Assembly: GCA_036833805.1 (NCBI GenBank)
Contig: DAITPA010000001.1
Location: forward strand, 1 to 64,000
Reading direction: 5' to 3'
DNA: 64,000 nt
From: PALSA-1196 sp036833805
GTDB lineage: Bacteria; Pseudomonadota; Gammaproteobacteria; Steroidobacterales; Steroidobacteraceae
The position numbers and the translations under genes are program-made. The notes under the pieces were generated by a model that worked only from the letters and a program-made list of their open reading frames with translations, was not told the DNA's origin and did not search any database. Positions within the stretch are counted from its first letter, which is position 1, and every line of letters begins with the position of its first letter. Positions 50,441 through 59,333 of the stretch are shown here, one piece after another.

Positions 50441-51625
50441 ATGAACATGCTCCGACAGATTCGCGCTGTGACTTGGATGAATCTGCGCAGCATTCCGCAG
50501 CGCTTTGGTACATCCTCAGTCATCGTGGTCGGTATCGCAGGAGTCGTCGCGGTGCTGATCTCGGTACTTGCCATGGCGACGGGCTTCACCCACACCCTGC
50601 TCGCTACCGGGCGCGATGATCGGGCGATCGTCTTGCGTGGTGGCTCGGATTCTGAACTCGCGAGCACTCTTTCGCGAGAAGCGACACTTACCATTATTGA
50701 TGCGCCCGGAATTCGCAAGGATGCCGCAGGTAAGGCTATCGCCTCGGCCGAGCCGGTCGTCATCGTCGAAATGCCAAAAAAAAGCAACGCCAGCGGTGCG
50801 AACGTCACCATTCGCGGTGTGGGTGCCGAGGGTGTAGCACTGCGCCCGGAAATTCAGCTGGTTGCTGGCAGAATGTTTCGGCGTGGCGTGCGCGAATTGA
50901 TCGTCGGACGTGGCGCTGAAGCACAATTCAAGGGCCTCGACGTCGGCAGCCATATCGCATTGCGCGGCAGCGACTGGACTATCGTGGGTGCTTTTGAAAG
51001 CAACGGCGATTCGCACGAATCCGAATTATTCGCCGATGCGGAGACCGTGCTGTCCGCCTATCGACGCAACTTATATCAGTCGGTCGTCGCGCGCTTGGAT
51101 TCGAAGGACTCGTTCGACGCATTCAAGGCTGCGCTCACCACCAATCCGCAACTCTCGGTCGCCGTCCTGCGCGAGCGCGATTACTACGTGCATCAGTCGC
51201 AGCGCATGGGCAAGGTGCTCGCGTTTGTGGCCTATTTTGTAGGTGGCATCATGGCGGTGGGAGCGCTCTTCGGTGCGCTCAATACAATGTATTCGGCCGT
51301 GAGCGTGCGCTCCCGCGAAATTGCCACACTGCGCGCTATTGGCTTTGGCGCGAGCGCGGTCGTGCTGTCAGTCTTGATCGAGGCGATCTTGCTGGCAGTG
51401 ATGGGTGCGCTGATCGGCGCGGGCCTTGCCTGGCTCTTCTTCAACGGCAATGTAGTGAGCACACTCGGCAGCAATTTCACCCAGGTCGTGTTCCGCCTGG
51501 CTGTCAGCCCGTCGCTGGTCGCCCTCGGTATCCTCTGGGCTTGCGCGATCGGCTTGATCGGCGGACTGTTCCCGGCGATTCGCGCCGCACGCCTTCCCGT
51601 TGCCACCGCTTTGCGGGCGGTCTAG
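50441..51625 (+). CDS. ABC permease, FtsX/MacB type (second)
   Basis: The protein has 394 residues with the same topology as its neighbour: first helix (SVIVVGIAGVVAVLISVLAMATGF), periplasmic domain, then three helices with the coupling stretch VRSREIATLRAIGFGASAVVLSV and the ending GGLFPAIRAARLPVATALRAV. The ATG at 50441 has GGAG 8 bases upstream, 14 bases after the first permease gene. The cargo is unknown; the family moves lipoproteins, peptides, macrolides or lipid molecules. Confidence 0.87.
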   Translation: MNMLRQIRAVTWMNLRSIPQRFGTSSVIVVGIAGVVAVLISVLAMATGFTHTLLATGRDDRAIVLRGGSDSELASTLSREATLTIIDAPGIRKDAAGKAIASAEPVVIVEMPKKSNASGANVTIRGVGAEGVALRPEIQLVAGRMFRRGVRELIVGRGAEAQFKGLDVGSHIALRGSDWTIVGAFESNGDSHESELFADAETVLSAYRRNLYQSVVARLDSKDSFDAFKAALTTNPQLSVAVLRERDYYVHQSQRMGKVLAFVAYFVGGIMAVGALFGALNTMYSAVSVRSREIATLRAIGFGASAVVLSVLIEAILLAVMGALIGAGLAWLFFNGNVVSTLGSNFTQVVFRLAVSPSLVALGILWACAIGLIGGLFPAIRAARLPVATALRAV

Positions 51626-51663
51626 GCCGGTCTGTCACGGCCGTCAAGCCGCGCGCGCTTGGC

Positions 51664-51682
51664 GGCGCGCAGGGTGCGCGCC
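51664..51682. repeat. Hairpin at a convergent gene end
   Basis: GGCGCGC and GCGCGCC form a perfect 7-base stem with an AGGGT loop, between the second permease gene and the convergent ligase remnant. No T tract follows on either strand. Confidence 0.35.
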
Positions 51683-51686
51683 TCAC

Positions 51687-52115
51687 CTAGGAGGCGTCGC
51701 CGACAGCCACCACCTCCACCGCAATCAGCGCCGGTACCGCAGCACGAATATGCGTCGCGTGATTCTTATGTGTAATCACCGCGGCCGCATCTGCATGCAT
51801 GACCAAGTACGCGATCTCCTCGCGGCTCATAGCCGCGTTGAGCGGCACGATGCTGCTGCCGAGCGCATTCAGCGCAAGGAACTGCAGGAAGAATTCCAGC
51901 TCATTGTCAAGCGCTATAGCAACGCGCTGCCCATCCCGATAGCCAGCATCCACGTAGGCTTGACGCAGCTGTTCGACTCGCTGACGCGCTGCGCCGTAGG
52001 CGAGGGACATGGGACAGATCGCGCCGGCGTGGCTCGCAATGCATGGGACGTGCAGAATCTCTTGCGCTGCGTAGCGGAACGCCGCGCGGGCAAAGACATC
52101 GTGAACCGCTGTCAC
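51687..52115 (-). pseudogene. N-terminal remnant of an acyl-CoA ligase
   Basis: Only 142 residues are present, corresponding to the first quarter of an AMP-forming acyl-CoA synthetase of the crotonobetaine/carnitine-CoA ligase type (GYRDGQRVAIALDNELEFFLQFLALNALGSSIVPLNAAMS). The frame ends at TAG before any AMP-binding motif (the STG-TTGxPK loop) or adenylation core. The start is a GTG at 52115 without a clear ribosome site, and upstream in-frame sequence (ALGILLQENRD) continues to a TGA, so the original start is also uncertain. It reads as a gene truncated at the 3' end next to the permease operon. A short functional protein is less likely. Confidence 0.6.
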
Positions 52116-52256
52116 GTCGCGATTCTCTTGCAGCAGGATTCCGAGCGCCTGACTTCACGGGCTGTCGATCATTGTCCCATATCTTTTAGCGCCAATTAAT
52201 ATGCTTCGCAAGCACTTGCAGATCGCACCGAGTACTCGACCCGAGCGAAGCGCGGA

Positions 52257-53744
52257 TCATGCCCAGCCGCGGGATCGCTCAACGGCTTGCGCCCAGCGCG
52301 CAAGCTTTCTTTCGGCTTCATCGCGACTCATGCGGGGCTCGAAGCATCGTTCGACTTTCCAGTTGCGCGCGACGTCTTCAAGACTGCCCCAGAATCCGAC
52401 TGCCAATCCGGCAAGATATGCGGCGCCGAGTGCCGTCGTTTCGGTGACTTTCGGACGCAGCACTGCTACGCCGAGCAGATCGGCCTGAAACTGCATTAGA
52501 AAATTATTGGCAGTCGCGCCACCATCCACGCGCAACTCGATTAGCGGCTGCTCGGCGTCGCGCTGCATCGCCGCGAGGAGCTCTGCGCTTTGGAACGCGA
52601 TCGACTCGAGGGCAGCCCTTGCGATATGCGCTCGCGTGCTGCCACGTGAAAGCCCAACGATGACACCGCGTGCGTGCGGATCCCAATGAGGACTACCAAG
52701 GCCCGCGAACGCAGGCACGAGATACACGCCATCACTGTCAACGACGCTGGTAGCGAGCGCCTCCACGTCTGCGGCGCGCTCGATGATGCCCAATGCGTCG
52801 CGCAACCACTGTACGACGGCGCCAGCGACGAACACGCTGCCCTCCAGCGCATAGCGTGTGTCCGCACACTTCCAGGCGATGGTCGTCAGCAGTCGGTGCT
52901 GCGAATGCAGCGGACGAGTGCCGGTATTCATGAGCGCAAAGCACCCCGTACCGTAGGTATTTTTGGCCATACCGGGCTTGAAGCAGGTTTGGCCAAAGAG
53001 CGCCGCTTGCTGGTCCCCGACGACCGCAGCAAGGGGGACTTCGTGCCCCGCCAAGTTCGCCGTCAAATCAGTCGCGACTCGCGCCGCGGTGGGAATGACT
53101 TGCGGCAGGCACGCGTACGGGATGCCGAAAAGTTCGAGGAGCACCGGATCCCATTCGCAGGTGTGCAGATTAAAGAGCAATGTGCGGCTCGCGTTGGTCG
53201 CGTCGGTCACGTGACGCTTGCCGCCTGTCAGTTGCCACGCGAGCCAGCTGTCGATCGTGCCAAAAGCGAGTTCGCCACGTTCGGCACGCGCGCGTGCACC
53301 GGGAACGTGCTCGAGGAGCCAGGCGAGTTTAGTGGCGGAGAAATACGGATCGAGCAGAAGTCCTGTACGGTGCGCGATTTCTGGTTCGTGTCCAGCGGCG
53401 CGCAACTGTGCGCACTGTGTTGTGGTACGCCGGTCCTGCCATACGATCGCGCGCGCGACCGGGCGGCTCGTGTTGCGATCCCACAGCACGGTCGTCTCGC
53501 GTTGATTGGCAATGCCGATGGCCGCGACATCGGTCAGCGAAACGCACGCCTTGGCGAGTACTTCAGTGATTAGGGCCGCTTGGCAGTCCCAAATTTCTAG
53601 CGCGTCGTGCTCCACCCAGCCGGATTGCGGAAAGTACTGCGTCAACTCGCGCTGCGCGCTCGCGATTGGAATTGCGTCCTGATCAAAGAGAATCGCGCGC
53701 GAGCTCGTGGTGCCCTGATCGAGCGCCAATATAAATCGGCTCAT
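52257..53744 (-). CDS. glpK: Glycerol kinase
   Basis: The protein has 495 residues. It phosphorylates glycerol to glycerol 3-phosphate. Signatures are [16 protein letters not shown], the FGGY-family block [29 protein letters not shown] and the C-terminal [23 protein letters not shown]. The full length agrees with the family. It overlaps the stop of glpD by 4 bases on the same strand, so glpD and glpK form an operon with glpD first. A glpF channel and a glpR repressor are not seen nearby. Confidence 0.94.
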   Translation of the reverse strand: MSRFILALDQGTTSSRAILFDQDAIPIASAQRELTQYFPQSGWVEHDALEIWDCQAALITEVLAKACVSLTDVAAIGIANQRETTVLWDRNTSRPVARAIVWQDRRTTTQCAQLRAAGHEPEIAHRTGLLLDPYFSATKLAWLLEHVPGARARAERGELAFGTIDSWLAWQLTGGKRHVTDATNASRTLLFNLHTCEWDPVLLELFGIPYACLPQVIPTAARVATDLTANLAGHEVPLAAVVGDQQAALFGQTCFKPGMAKNTYGTGCFALMNTGTRPLHSQHRLLTTIAWKCADTRYALEGSVFVAGAVVQWLRDALGIIERAADVEALATSVVDSDGVYLVPAFAGLGSPHWDPHARGVIVGLSRGSTRAHIARAALESIAFQSAELLAAMQRDAEQPLIELRVDGGATANNFLMQFQADLLGVAVLRPKVTETTALGAAYLAGLAVGFWGSLEDVARNWKVERCFEPRMSRDEAERKLARWAQAVERSRGWA

Positions 53745-55228
53745 CGGCGCGCCAGCCAGTCTTCAAGACGCTGAGCGCTGTCGGGTGGCGTGTGCAATCC
53801 GAGCTTGCTGCGGCGCCAAAGGATGTCCGCGGCGCTGCGCGCCCATTCTTCTCGGCACAAGTATTCGACCTCGCGCTCCCAAAGCTGCGGCAGAATCTCC
53901 TTGCCGAGATCGCTGAGCGAGGCTGCACTGCCGAGCATGCGGTCAATATTAGTGCCGTAGGCGCGCGCGTAGCGCACGCGTAGTGGCGCCGGCAGCCACG
54001 CGTAGCGCCGCGCAACGACGCGCAGAAACGCGGCGAGACTGCCGCCCGGCAGATCTCCGCCGGGCAGGATCGCGGCATGCGTCCACGGACGTCCTCGATT
54101 ACCGAGGCGTGCGGCGAGCTTATCGACGGCTTCCGCAGCAAGGCGACGATAGGTCGTGATCTTGCCGCCAAATACGGAGAGAAGGGGCGCCGCATCGCCG
54201 TCGAGCTCGAGCTTGTAATCGCGGGTGACGGCTGCGGGATCCAGCGATTCGTCCTCGATGAGCGGGCGCACGCCTGCGTAGCTCCATACGACGTCGGCGG
54301 GGCTGATCTGTTGCGTGAAGTAGCGATTGACCATGGCACACAGATAACGAACCTCTTCGGGGTCGATGTGCACCGTGGCTGGGTCGCCATAGTGCTCGAT
54401 ATCGGTAGTGCCGATCAGCGTGAATTCCTCCTCGTAGGGAATCGCAAACACAATACGCCGGTCGGTGTTCTGAAAGATGTAGGCAAAGCGATGCGCGAAG
54501 AGCTGCGGTACCACAATGTGACTTCCCTTGACGAGACGCACCGTGTGCGAGCTGCGCAGCGGGGAGGCGTCGCGCACAAAGCGGTTCACCCATGGTCCAG
54601 TCGCATTGACGATCGCGCGCGCGATCACGGCGCGCGAGCCGGCGCGCTGCTGCAGCGTCGCGTGCCACAGACGATCGACGAGCTCGATCCGTTCGCAGCG
54701 CGTGCCGGTCGCCACCGTAGCGCCGTGCAGTGCCGCATCCTGCGCGTTCAATACGACAAGCCGCGCATCGTCGACCCAGCCGTCCGAATAGGTAAAGCCA
54801 CGGATGAAACGGGGCTGCAGCGCACCGCCTGCGGGGTGGGCGCGTAGATCGATTGCGCAGGATGCCGCCAAGCGGCGGCGCCTTGCCAGATGATCGTAAA
54901 GAAAGAGGCCCGCACGGATCATCCACATCGGTCGCAAATGCGCATCGTGCGGCATGACGAAGCGCAAGGGCCGCATGATGTGCGGCGCGGCGCCGAGCAA
55001 CAGCTCGCGCTCCTGCAAGGCTTTGCGCACAAGGGAAAAATGCCGCTCTTCAAGATAGCGCAGGCCGCCGTGGATGAGCTTCGTGCTGGCGGAGGAGGTG
55101 TGTGCCGCGAGATCGTCTTGCTCACACAAGAGCACCGACAGGCCCCGGCCGGCTGCGTCACGCGCGATGCCGGTGCCATTGATACCGCCGCCGACGACGA
55201 GAAGGTCATAATTTTCCACTGCGTCCAT
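53741..55228 (-). CDS. glpD: Aerobic glycerol-3-phosphate dehydrogenase
   Basis: The protein has 495 residues. This FAD enzyme oxidises glycerol 3-phosphate to dihydroxyacetone phosphate and feeds electrons to quinone at the inner membrane. The N-terminal FAD-binding motif is [34 protein letters not shown], followed by [23 protein letters not shown], then [13 protein letters not shown] and a C-terminal ALGDH-like domain. The ATG at 55228 gives the normal family N-terminus; upstream in-frame ATGs at 55240 and 55255 are possible. It diverges from the ModF-like ATPase gene, whose start (55266) is only 37 bases away. Confidence 0.93.
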   Translation of the reverse strand: MDAVENYDLLVVGGGINGTGIARDAAGRGLSVLLCEQDDLAAHTSSASTKLIHGGLRYLEERHFSLVRKALQERELLLGAAPHIMRPLRFVMPHDAHLRPMWMIRAGLFLYDHLARRRRLAASCAIDLRAHPAGGALQPRFIRGFTYSDGWVDDARLVVLNAQDAALHGATVATGTRCERIELVDRLWHATLQQRAGSRAVIARAIVNATGPWVNRFVRDASPLRSSHTVRLVKGSHIVVPQLFAHRFAYIFQNTDRRIVFAIPYEEEFTLIGTTDIEHYGDPATVHIDPEEVRYLCAMVNRYFTQQISPADVVWSYAGVRPLIEDESLDPAAVTRDYKLELDGDAAPLLSVFGGKITTYRRLAAEAVDKLAARLGNRGRPWTHAAILPGGDLPGGSLAAFLRVVARRYAWLPAPLRVRYARAYGTNIDRMLGSAASLSDLGKEILPQLWEREVEYLCREEWARSAADILWRRSKLGLHTPPDSAQRLEDWLARR

Positions 55229-55265
55229 CTTGCCATGCATGAAAATTGTGTCCATCGTTTGAGCG

Positions 55266-56756
55266 ATGCCAAAACCAGTGACCGGGCGTTTCATCGACGT
55301 GCGCTTGCGAAACATCCGCCTGACGAGAGCGGGGCGCAGCGTGTTGCGCGACGTGGACTGGAGAATTCGCCCGGGGCAGCGTTGGATCGTCGCCGGGGGA
55401 AACGGCGCCGGTAAGACTCAGCTTCTGAAGCTCGTGGCAGGCGCGATCTGGCCGTCGCCTGTACCCGGTGGGTCACGGCGCTACCTGTGGCGCGGGGAGG
55501 TGTGGACGACGCCGCTCGAAGTTCAGCACGAAATCGCTTATATCGGCGCGGAACGCCAGGACAAATACCAGCGCTACGGTTGGAGCTTCACGGTGCGGCA
55601 GATCATCGGCACCGGGCTGCAGCGCAGCGACATTCCACTCAATGCCCTAAGCGTTGCCGATGACAGCCGCGTCGAACGCATCATCGGCAAGCTTGCAATC
55701 GAACATCTGGCGGCGCGTAGCTTCTTATCGCTGTCGTACGGTGAGCGGCGCCTGGCGCTACTCGCGCGCGCGCTCGCTGCGCGCCCTGGACTCCTACTGC
55801 TCGATGAACTGCTCGACGGTCTCGACTCGGCGAACCGCATACGCGCCATCACCTGGCTCGATCACAGTGGCCGTTCACTGTTGCCATGGGCGCTCGCGAC
55901 GCATCGGCTAGAAGATGTGCCGGCGAGCGCCACGCATGCCCTCGTACTCGAGCGCGGACGCATCGTTTACCGCGGCGTGCTTGCGCGCGCGCCTCTTGCA
56001 CGCTGGCTGCAAGGCGCTAGACCTCGTGCCACGCGTCCGGCGCGTATCCGCATGCGAGCCCCGTCGCGGCGGCCGATCGTGAGACTGTCGCACGCTTGCG
56101 TGTATCTCGACGAGCAGGCGGTGCTCACGGATATATCGCTTACCGTGCGTGCCGGCCAGTGCTGGATCGTGCATGGCGCAAACGGCTCGGGCAAGACGAC
56201 GCTGCTGCGTACGCTTTACGGCGATCATGGCGTCGCGTTCGGTGGCAGCATTGAGCGCGCTGGAATCAAGCGCGGCGTGCCGCTCGATGCGTTTCGCCGG
56301 CAAGTCGGTCTTGTCGCGCCGCATCTGCAAGCGGATCATCCGCAGGATCTGATCGCTGCGGACGTCGTGCTGTCGGGCCGCTTTGCATCTATCGGGCTCA
56401 ATGAAACGGCGAGCCGTGCACAACGTGGAGCGGCGCGGCGCACGCTTGCGCGATTCGGGCTTACGCGTCTGGCTCAACGTAGCTTGCGCGAGCTCTCCTA
56501 CGGGCAGTTACGACGTGTGCTTTTTGCCCGGGCCTGGATCAATGATCCGCCGCTGCTGCTGCTGGATGAACCCTTCGCCGGGATTGATACCCCGACTCGC
56601 CGGGCGTTACAGGGAATCATTCAGGAGCTGATTGCGTGCGGCACTGCCATAGTGATGGCCACTCATCATCGCGCCGAGTGGCCGCCGGGGACGACGCACG
56701 AGCTCGAGCTTGCTGACGGGCGGGCGCTCTATAGCGGTCGTCTGCGGACATGCTGA
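55266..56756 (+). CDS. Duplicated ABC ATPase, ModF-like
   Basis: The protein has 496 residues made of two ATP-binding cassettes. The first has Walker A GGNGAGKTQLL and signature LSYGERRLALLARAL; the second has Walker A GANGSGKTTLL, signature LSYGQLRRVLFARAW and Walker B LLLLDEPFAGID. The first Walker B reads LLLLDELLDGLD, where Glu is kept. There are no membrane helices and no permease gene nearby. ModF and YheS/Uup-like proteins have this form; ModF is linked to molybdate operons, but none is seen here. It could be a soluble regulator or translation-type ATPase. Confidence 0.8.
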   Translation: MPKPVTGRFIDVRLRNIRLTRAGRSVLRDVDWRIRPGQRWIVAGGNGAGKTQLLKLVAGAIWPSPVPGGSRRYLWRGEVWTTPLEVQHEIAYIGAERQDKYQRYGWSFTVRQIIGTGLQRSDIPLNALSVADDSRVERIIGKLAIEHLAARSFLSLSYGERRLALLARALAARPGLLLLDELLDGLDSANRIRAITWLDHSGRSLLPWALATHRLEDVPASATHALVLERGRIVYRGVLARAPLARWLQGARPRATRPARIRMRAPSRRPIVRLSHACVYLDEQAVLTDISLTVRAGQCWIVHGANGSGKTTLLRTLYGDHGVAFGGSIERAGIKRGVPLDAFRRQVGLVAPHLQADHPQDLIAADVVLSGRFASIGLNETASRAQRGAARRTLARFGLTRLAQRSLRELSYGQLRRVLFARAWINDPPLLLLDEPFAGIDTPTRRALQGIIQELIACGTAIVMATHHRAEWPPGTTHELELADGRALYSGRLRTC

Positions 56757-56965
56757 TCAGCGCGCACGGTTGGCAATGTGCGAGCACCTCGTCGCGGGTC
56801 GCTCGCCGGTTCTTTTCCGGTTCGCGCTTCACGTTGCCAACGCCTCGAGCATAAACGAGTATGTGCGCCACTTGCGAAGGCGGGAGCGACACGGCGACAG
56901 GTTTATTGACCGCCCGCCCTGCGATGCCGCGCCTGCGATCTTTGCTCCAGGACATCTGATCACCA

Positions 56966-58165
56966 ATGCGCACGCTTTTCTTTGTCGCTGTCATCGATAT
57001 ATTGGGATTCGGCATTCTCATCCCGCTCGTGCCGTACATGGCGGATCGCTTTGGGGTCACCCCCGCGTTGATCACCCCAATTCTCGGCACCTATTCTCTG
57101 TGTCAGCTCATCGCGGCGCCGCTGTGGGGGCGTCTAAGTGACCGCTACGGCCGACGTCCGATTCTGATGTCAAGCCTCGCGGGCGCCTGCGTTTCCTACC
57201 TGCTGCTCGGAATAGCACACAATGTTGCTGGACTTGTCGTGGCGCGGGCTGTTGCAGGTTTCATGGCCGGCAATATCTCAGCGGCTTTTGCCTATGCCTC
57301 GGACATCAGCACACCCGCGCAGCGCGCTAAATCGATGGGCATGGTCGGCGCGGCGATCGGCATTGGCTTCATGCTCGGCCCTGCTATTGGCGGCGTGCTT
57401 GCGGGCGACAACATTCAAACCGCCAATTTCTTGCGGCCTGCGGTGCTCTCGGCCGCATTGAGTCTGGTGGCTATCGCACTCGTGTTCTTTGTCCTGCGCG
57501 AAAGCCACGCGCCGGAGCGGCGCACGCCGACTGCGGGCACGCCTCGGGCAGGCGCGCTGTCCTTACTGCTGCGGCGGCCGGCGCTGCGCGCAATCGCCGC
57601 TGCGTCATTTCTCGTTACCTGCTCACAGGCGATTTTCGAATCAATATTTGCGATCTGGGCGTTGCGCAAATTCGGCTTCGGGCCACGCACCGTGGGCCTC
57701 GTGCTGTTTGCGCTCGCATTCATCGCGGTCGGCGTGCAGGGTGGTCTCGTGCGAGTGTTGGTGCCGCGCCTAGGTGAAGCGCGGCTTGCGATCTACGGCG
57801 TAGCGAGTTATGTCGCGGGCCTCGTGGTGGTGGCCGCCGCAGGCAATGTGACGTTGACCTTCATTGGCCTTGCTCTCTGTGGGGTGGGCGGCGGCGCGTT
57901 CATTCCGTGTGCGGCCGCTCTCGCATCCAAGCAGGCAGAGGAGCGCGAACGTGGCGCGGTCATGGGGACCTACCAAGTGGGCGCGAGCCTGGCGCGAGCT
58001 CTCGTGCCGCTCGTATCCGGGACGATCTATGCGAACTTCGGGCCGAGCGCGCCGTTTCTCGCCGGCGCGGCTGTCACGGCGCCAGCTGCGTGGCTCGTAT
58101 GGCGCGCGGTACGCGCTCCCGTGTGGGGCAGCAGCTCATCGCCGCGCGGACGTCAACAAACATGA
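56966..58165 (+). CDS. MFS exporter of the TetA/TCR group
   Basis: The protein has 399 residues with 12 membrane helices. The N-terminal IDILGFGILIPLVPYMADRFG, the motif GRLSDRYGRRPILMSSLAGA between helices 2 and 3, and GFMLGPAIGGVL in helix 5 are typical of the TCR/Tet family drug:proton antiporters. The substrate is unknown. The upstream 209 bases contain no visible TetR-type gene. It ends 63 bases before the convergent PhzF gene. Confidence 0.83.
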   Translation: MRTLFFVAVIDILGFGILIPLVPYMADRFGVTPALITPILGTYSLCQLIAAPLWGRLSDRYGRRPILMSSLAGACVSYLLLGIAHNVAGLVVARAVAGFMAGNISAAFAYASDISTPAQRAKSMGMVGAAIGIGFMLGPAIGGVLAGDNIQTANFLRPAVLSAALSLVAIALVFFVLRESHAPERRTPTAGTPRAGALSLLLRRPALRAIAAASFLVTCSQAIFESIFAIWALRKFGFGPRTVGLVLFALAFIAVGVQGGLVRVLVPRLGEARLAIYGVASYVAGLVVVAAAGNVTLTFIGLALCGVGGGAFIPCAAALASKQAEERERGAVMGTYQVGASLARALVPLVSGTIYANFGPSAPFLAGAAVTAPAAWLVWRAVRAPVWGSSSSPRGRQQT

Positions 58166-58228
58166 CAATCCGATCGCACGATCGCAGTTCTTAGGCGCGA
58201 AGTTGCCCCAGTGCTGCGCTGGCGAGGC

Positions 58229-59131
58229 TCAAATCGAGATTTCAGTCTCAAAGATCGAAACCGCTTGGCCGATGATCCACACGCCGTCAATCCCGCCGTC
58301 GCGCGTCTCGAGCTCCACGGTGACCCGTCCGGGGCGCTGCACATAATGCCCCTGACTGCCGCAGAATGTGGTGCGTTCGCCCGTCTGCGCCAATAAGCCG
58401 AGGCCCGCAAGATATACGCCAAGAAGACCGTGCGCGTTGCCACTTACCGGGTCTTCGGCAATGCCCAAAGCCGGACAAAACATGCGCGATTCGGTGAGGC
58501 AGCCCTCCTTTTGGGGCGCCAGTGTGAAGACGAAATAGCCCGCAGCACCGAGCTGCGCGGAGAGCGTATTCAGCCGTGCCGGGTCGGGCTTCAGTTGCTT
58601 CAGCTGCTCGGGACCTTGCACGCCGACCATAAGGCGCTTGCTACCGGCCCCGACGATGCGCAGCGGGCAGCGGTCGTCGAGGTCGTCAGTGGCAAGCGCC
58701 AGTGCATCGAGCACCGCGAGCCGCTCACGATCATTCAAGACGCGGCCGAGCGGTGGAGTTTTCTGGCGTATCGCAATCTGGCGCTCATCACCGGTGCCGC
58801 GGATTTCGATATCGACGATGCCGGCTTTGGATTTCTGGCGCAGTCGCTCAGTGGCGCCGCGGCGGCGCGACAGCACGTAGTGGGCTGCGACCGTGGCATG
58901 ACCCACGAATCCAGCTTCGGTGCGCGGCGTGAAGAAGCGCGCGCGCAGGTCATGATCAGCTCCGTCGGCGGCAAATATGAACGCCGTATCGGCGTTGTTG
59001 AGCTCGCGTGCGATTGCGAGCATTTGTACATCATCGAGGGCGTCGGCATTGAGAACCACACCCGCCGGATTGCCGGTGAACGGGGTGCGTGTAAAGGCAT
59101 CGATCTGGTGGATCTGGATACTGCGCGCCAT
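58229..59131 (-). CDS. PhzF-family isomerase/epimerase-like protein
   Basis: The protein has 300 residues forming the two-domain PhzF fold. Motifs are FTGNPAGVVLNADALDD at the N-terminus, RFFTPRTEAGFVGHATVAAHYVL in the middle and AEDPVSGNAHGLLGVYL in the second half. The acidic residue that acts in PhzF catalysis is Glu in most members (SET-F); here it is Asp48 (NADTAF). The second catalytic Asp in AEDPVSG is kept. The ATG at 59131 gives the normal N-terminus (IQIHQIDAFT). The reaction is unknown. It diverges from the thiamine operon, with the riboswitch lying 104 bases from its start. Confidence 0.85.
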   Translation of the reverse strand: MARSIQIHQIDAFTRTPFTGNPAGVVLNADALDDVQMLAIARELNNADTAFIFAADGADHDLRARFFTPRTEAGFVGHATVAAHYVLSRRRGATERLRQKSKAGIVDIEIRGTGDERQIAIRQKTPPLGRVLNDRERLAVLDALALATDDLDDRCPLRIVGAGSKRLMVGVQGPEQLKQLKPDPARLNTLSAQLGAAGYFVFTLAPQKEGCLTESRMFCPALGIAEDPVSGNAHGLLGVYLAGLGLLAQTGERTTFCGSQGHYVQRPGRVTVELETRDGGIDGVWIIGQAVSIFETEISI

Positions 59132-59234
59132 CGTTTGTTCTACGGCCCGGCCCGAAAGGGGGGCGATTCTAGTCCCTTCTGAGCGCCGATAACGACTTGC
59201 AATAAGGACGGTCGCGCATACCATACGCGTTATC

Positions 59235-59331
59235 AACCCCAGGGGTGGTCCTCGCGAGGACCTGAGATGCCGGTGATACCGGCGAACCCGTTGAACCTGA
59301 TCCGGTTAGTACCGGCGTAGGGAGCAGGTGT
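59235..59331 (+). promoter_or_regulatory. TPP riboswitch (THI element)
   Basis: The core of the thiamine-pyrophosphate aptamer is easily read: GGGGTG near 59242-59247, CTGAGATG at 59272-59279, CGAACCCGTTGAACCTGATC at about 59283-59302, and GTACCGGCGTAGGGAGCAG near 59309-59327. AACCCC at 59235-59240 can pair with GGTGTT at 59327-59332 as the closing stem. The AGGGAG of the aptamer (59319-59324) also serves as the Shine-Dalgarno of the receptor gene, so ligand binding should block translation directly. It controls the TonB-dependent receptor, YkoF-like, PnuC-type and kinase genes downstream. Confidence 0.95.
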
Positions 59332-59333
59332 TC

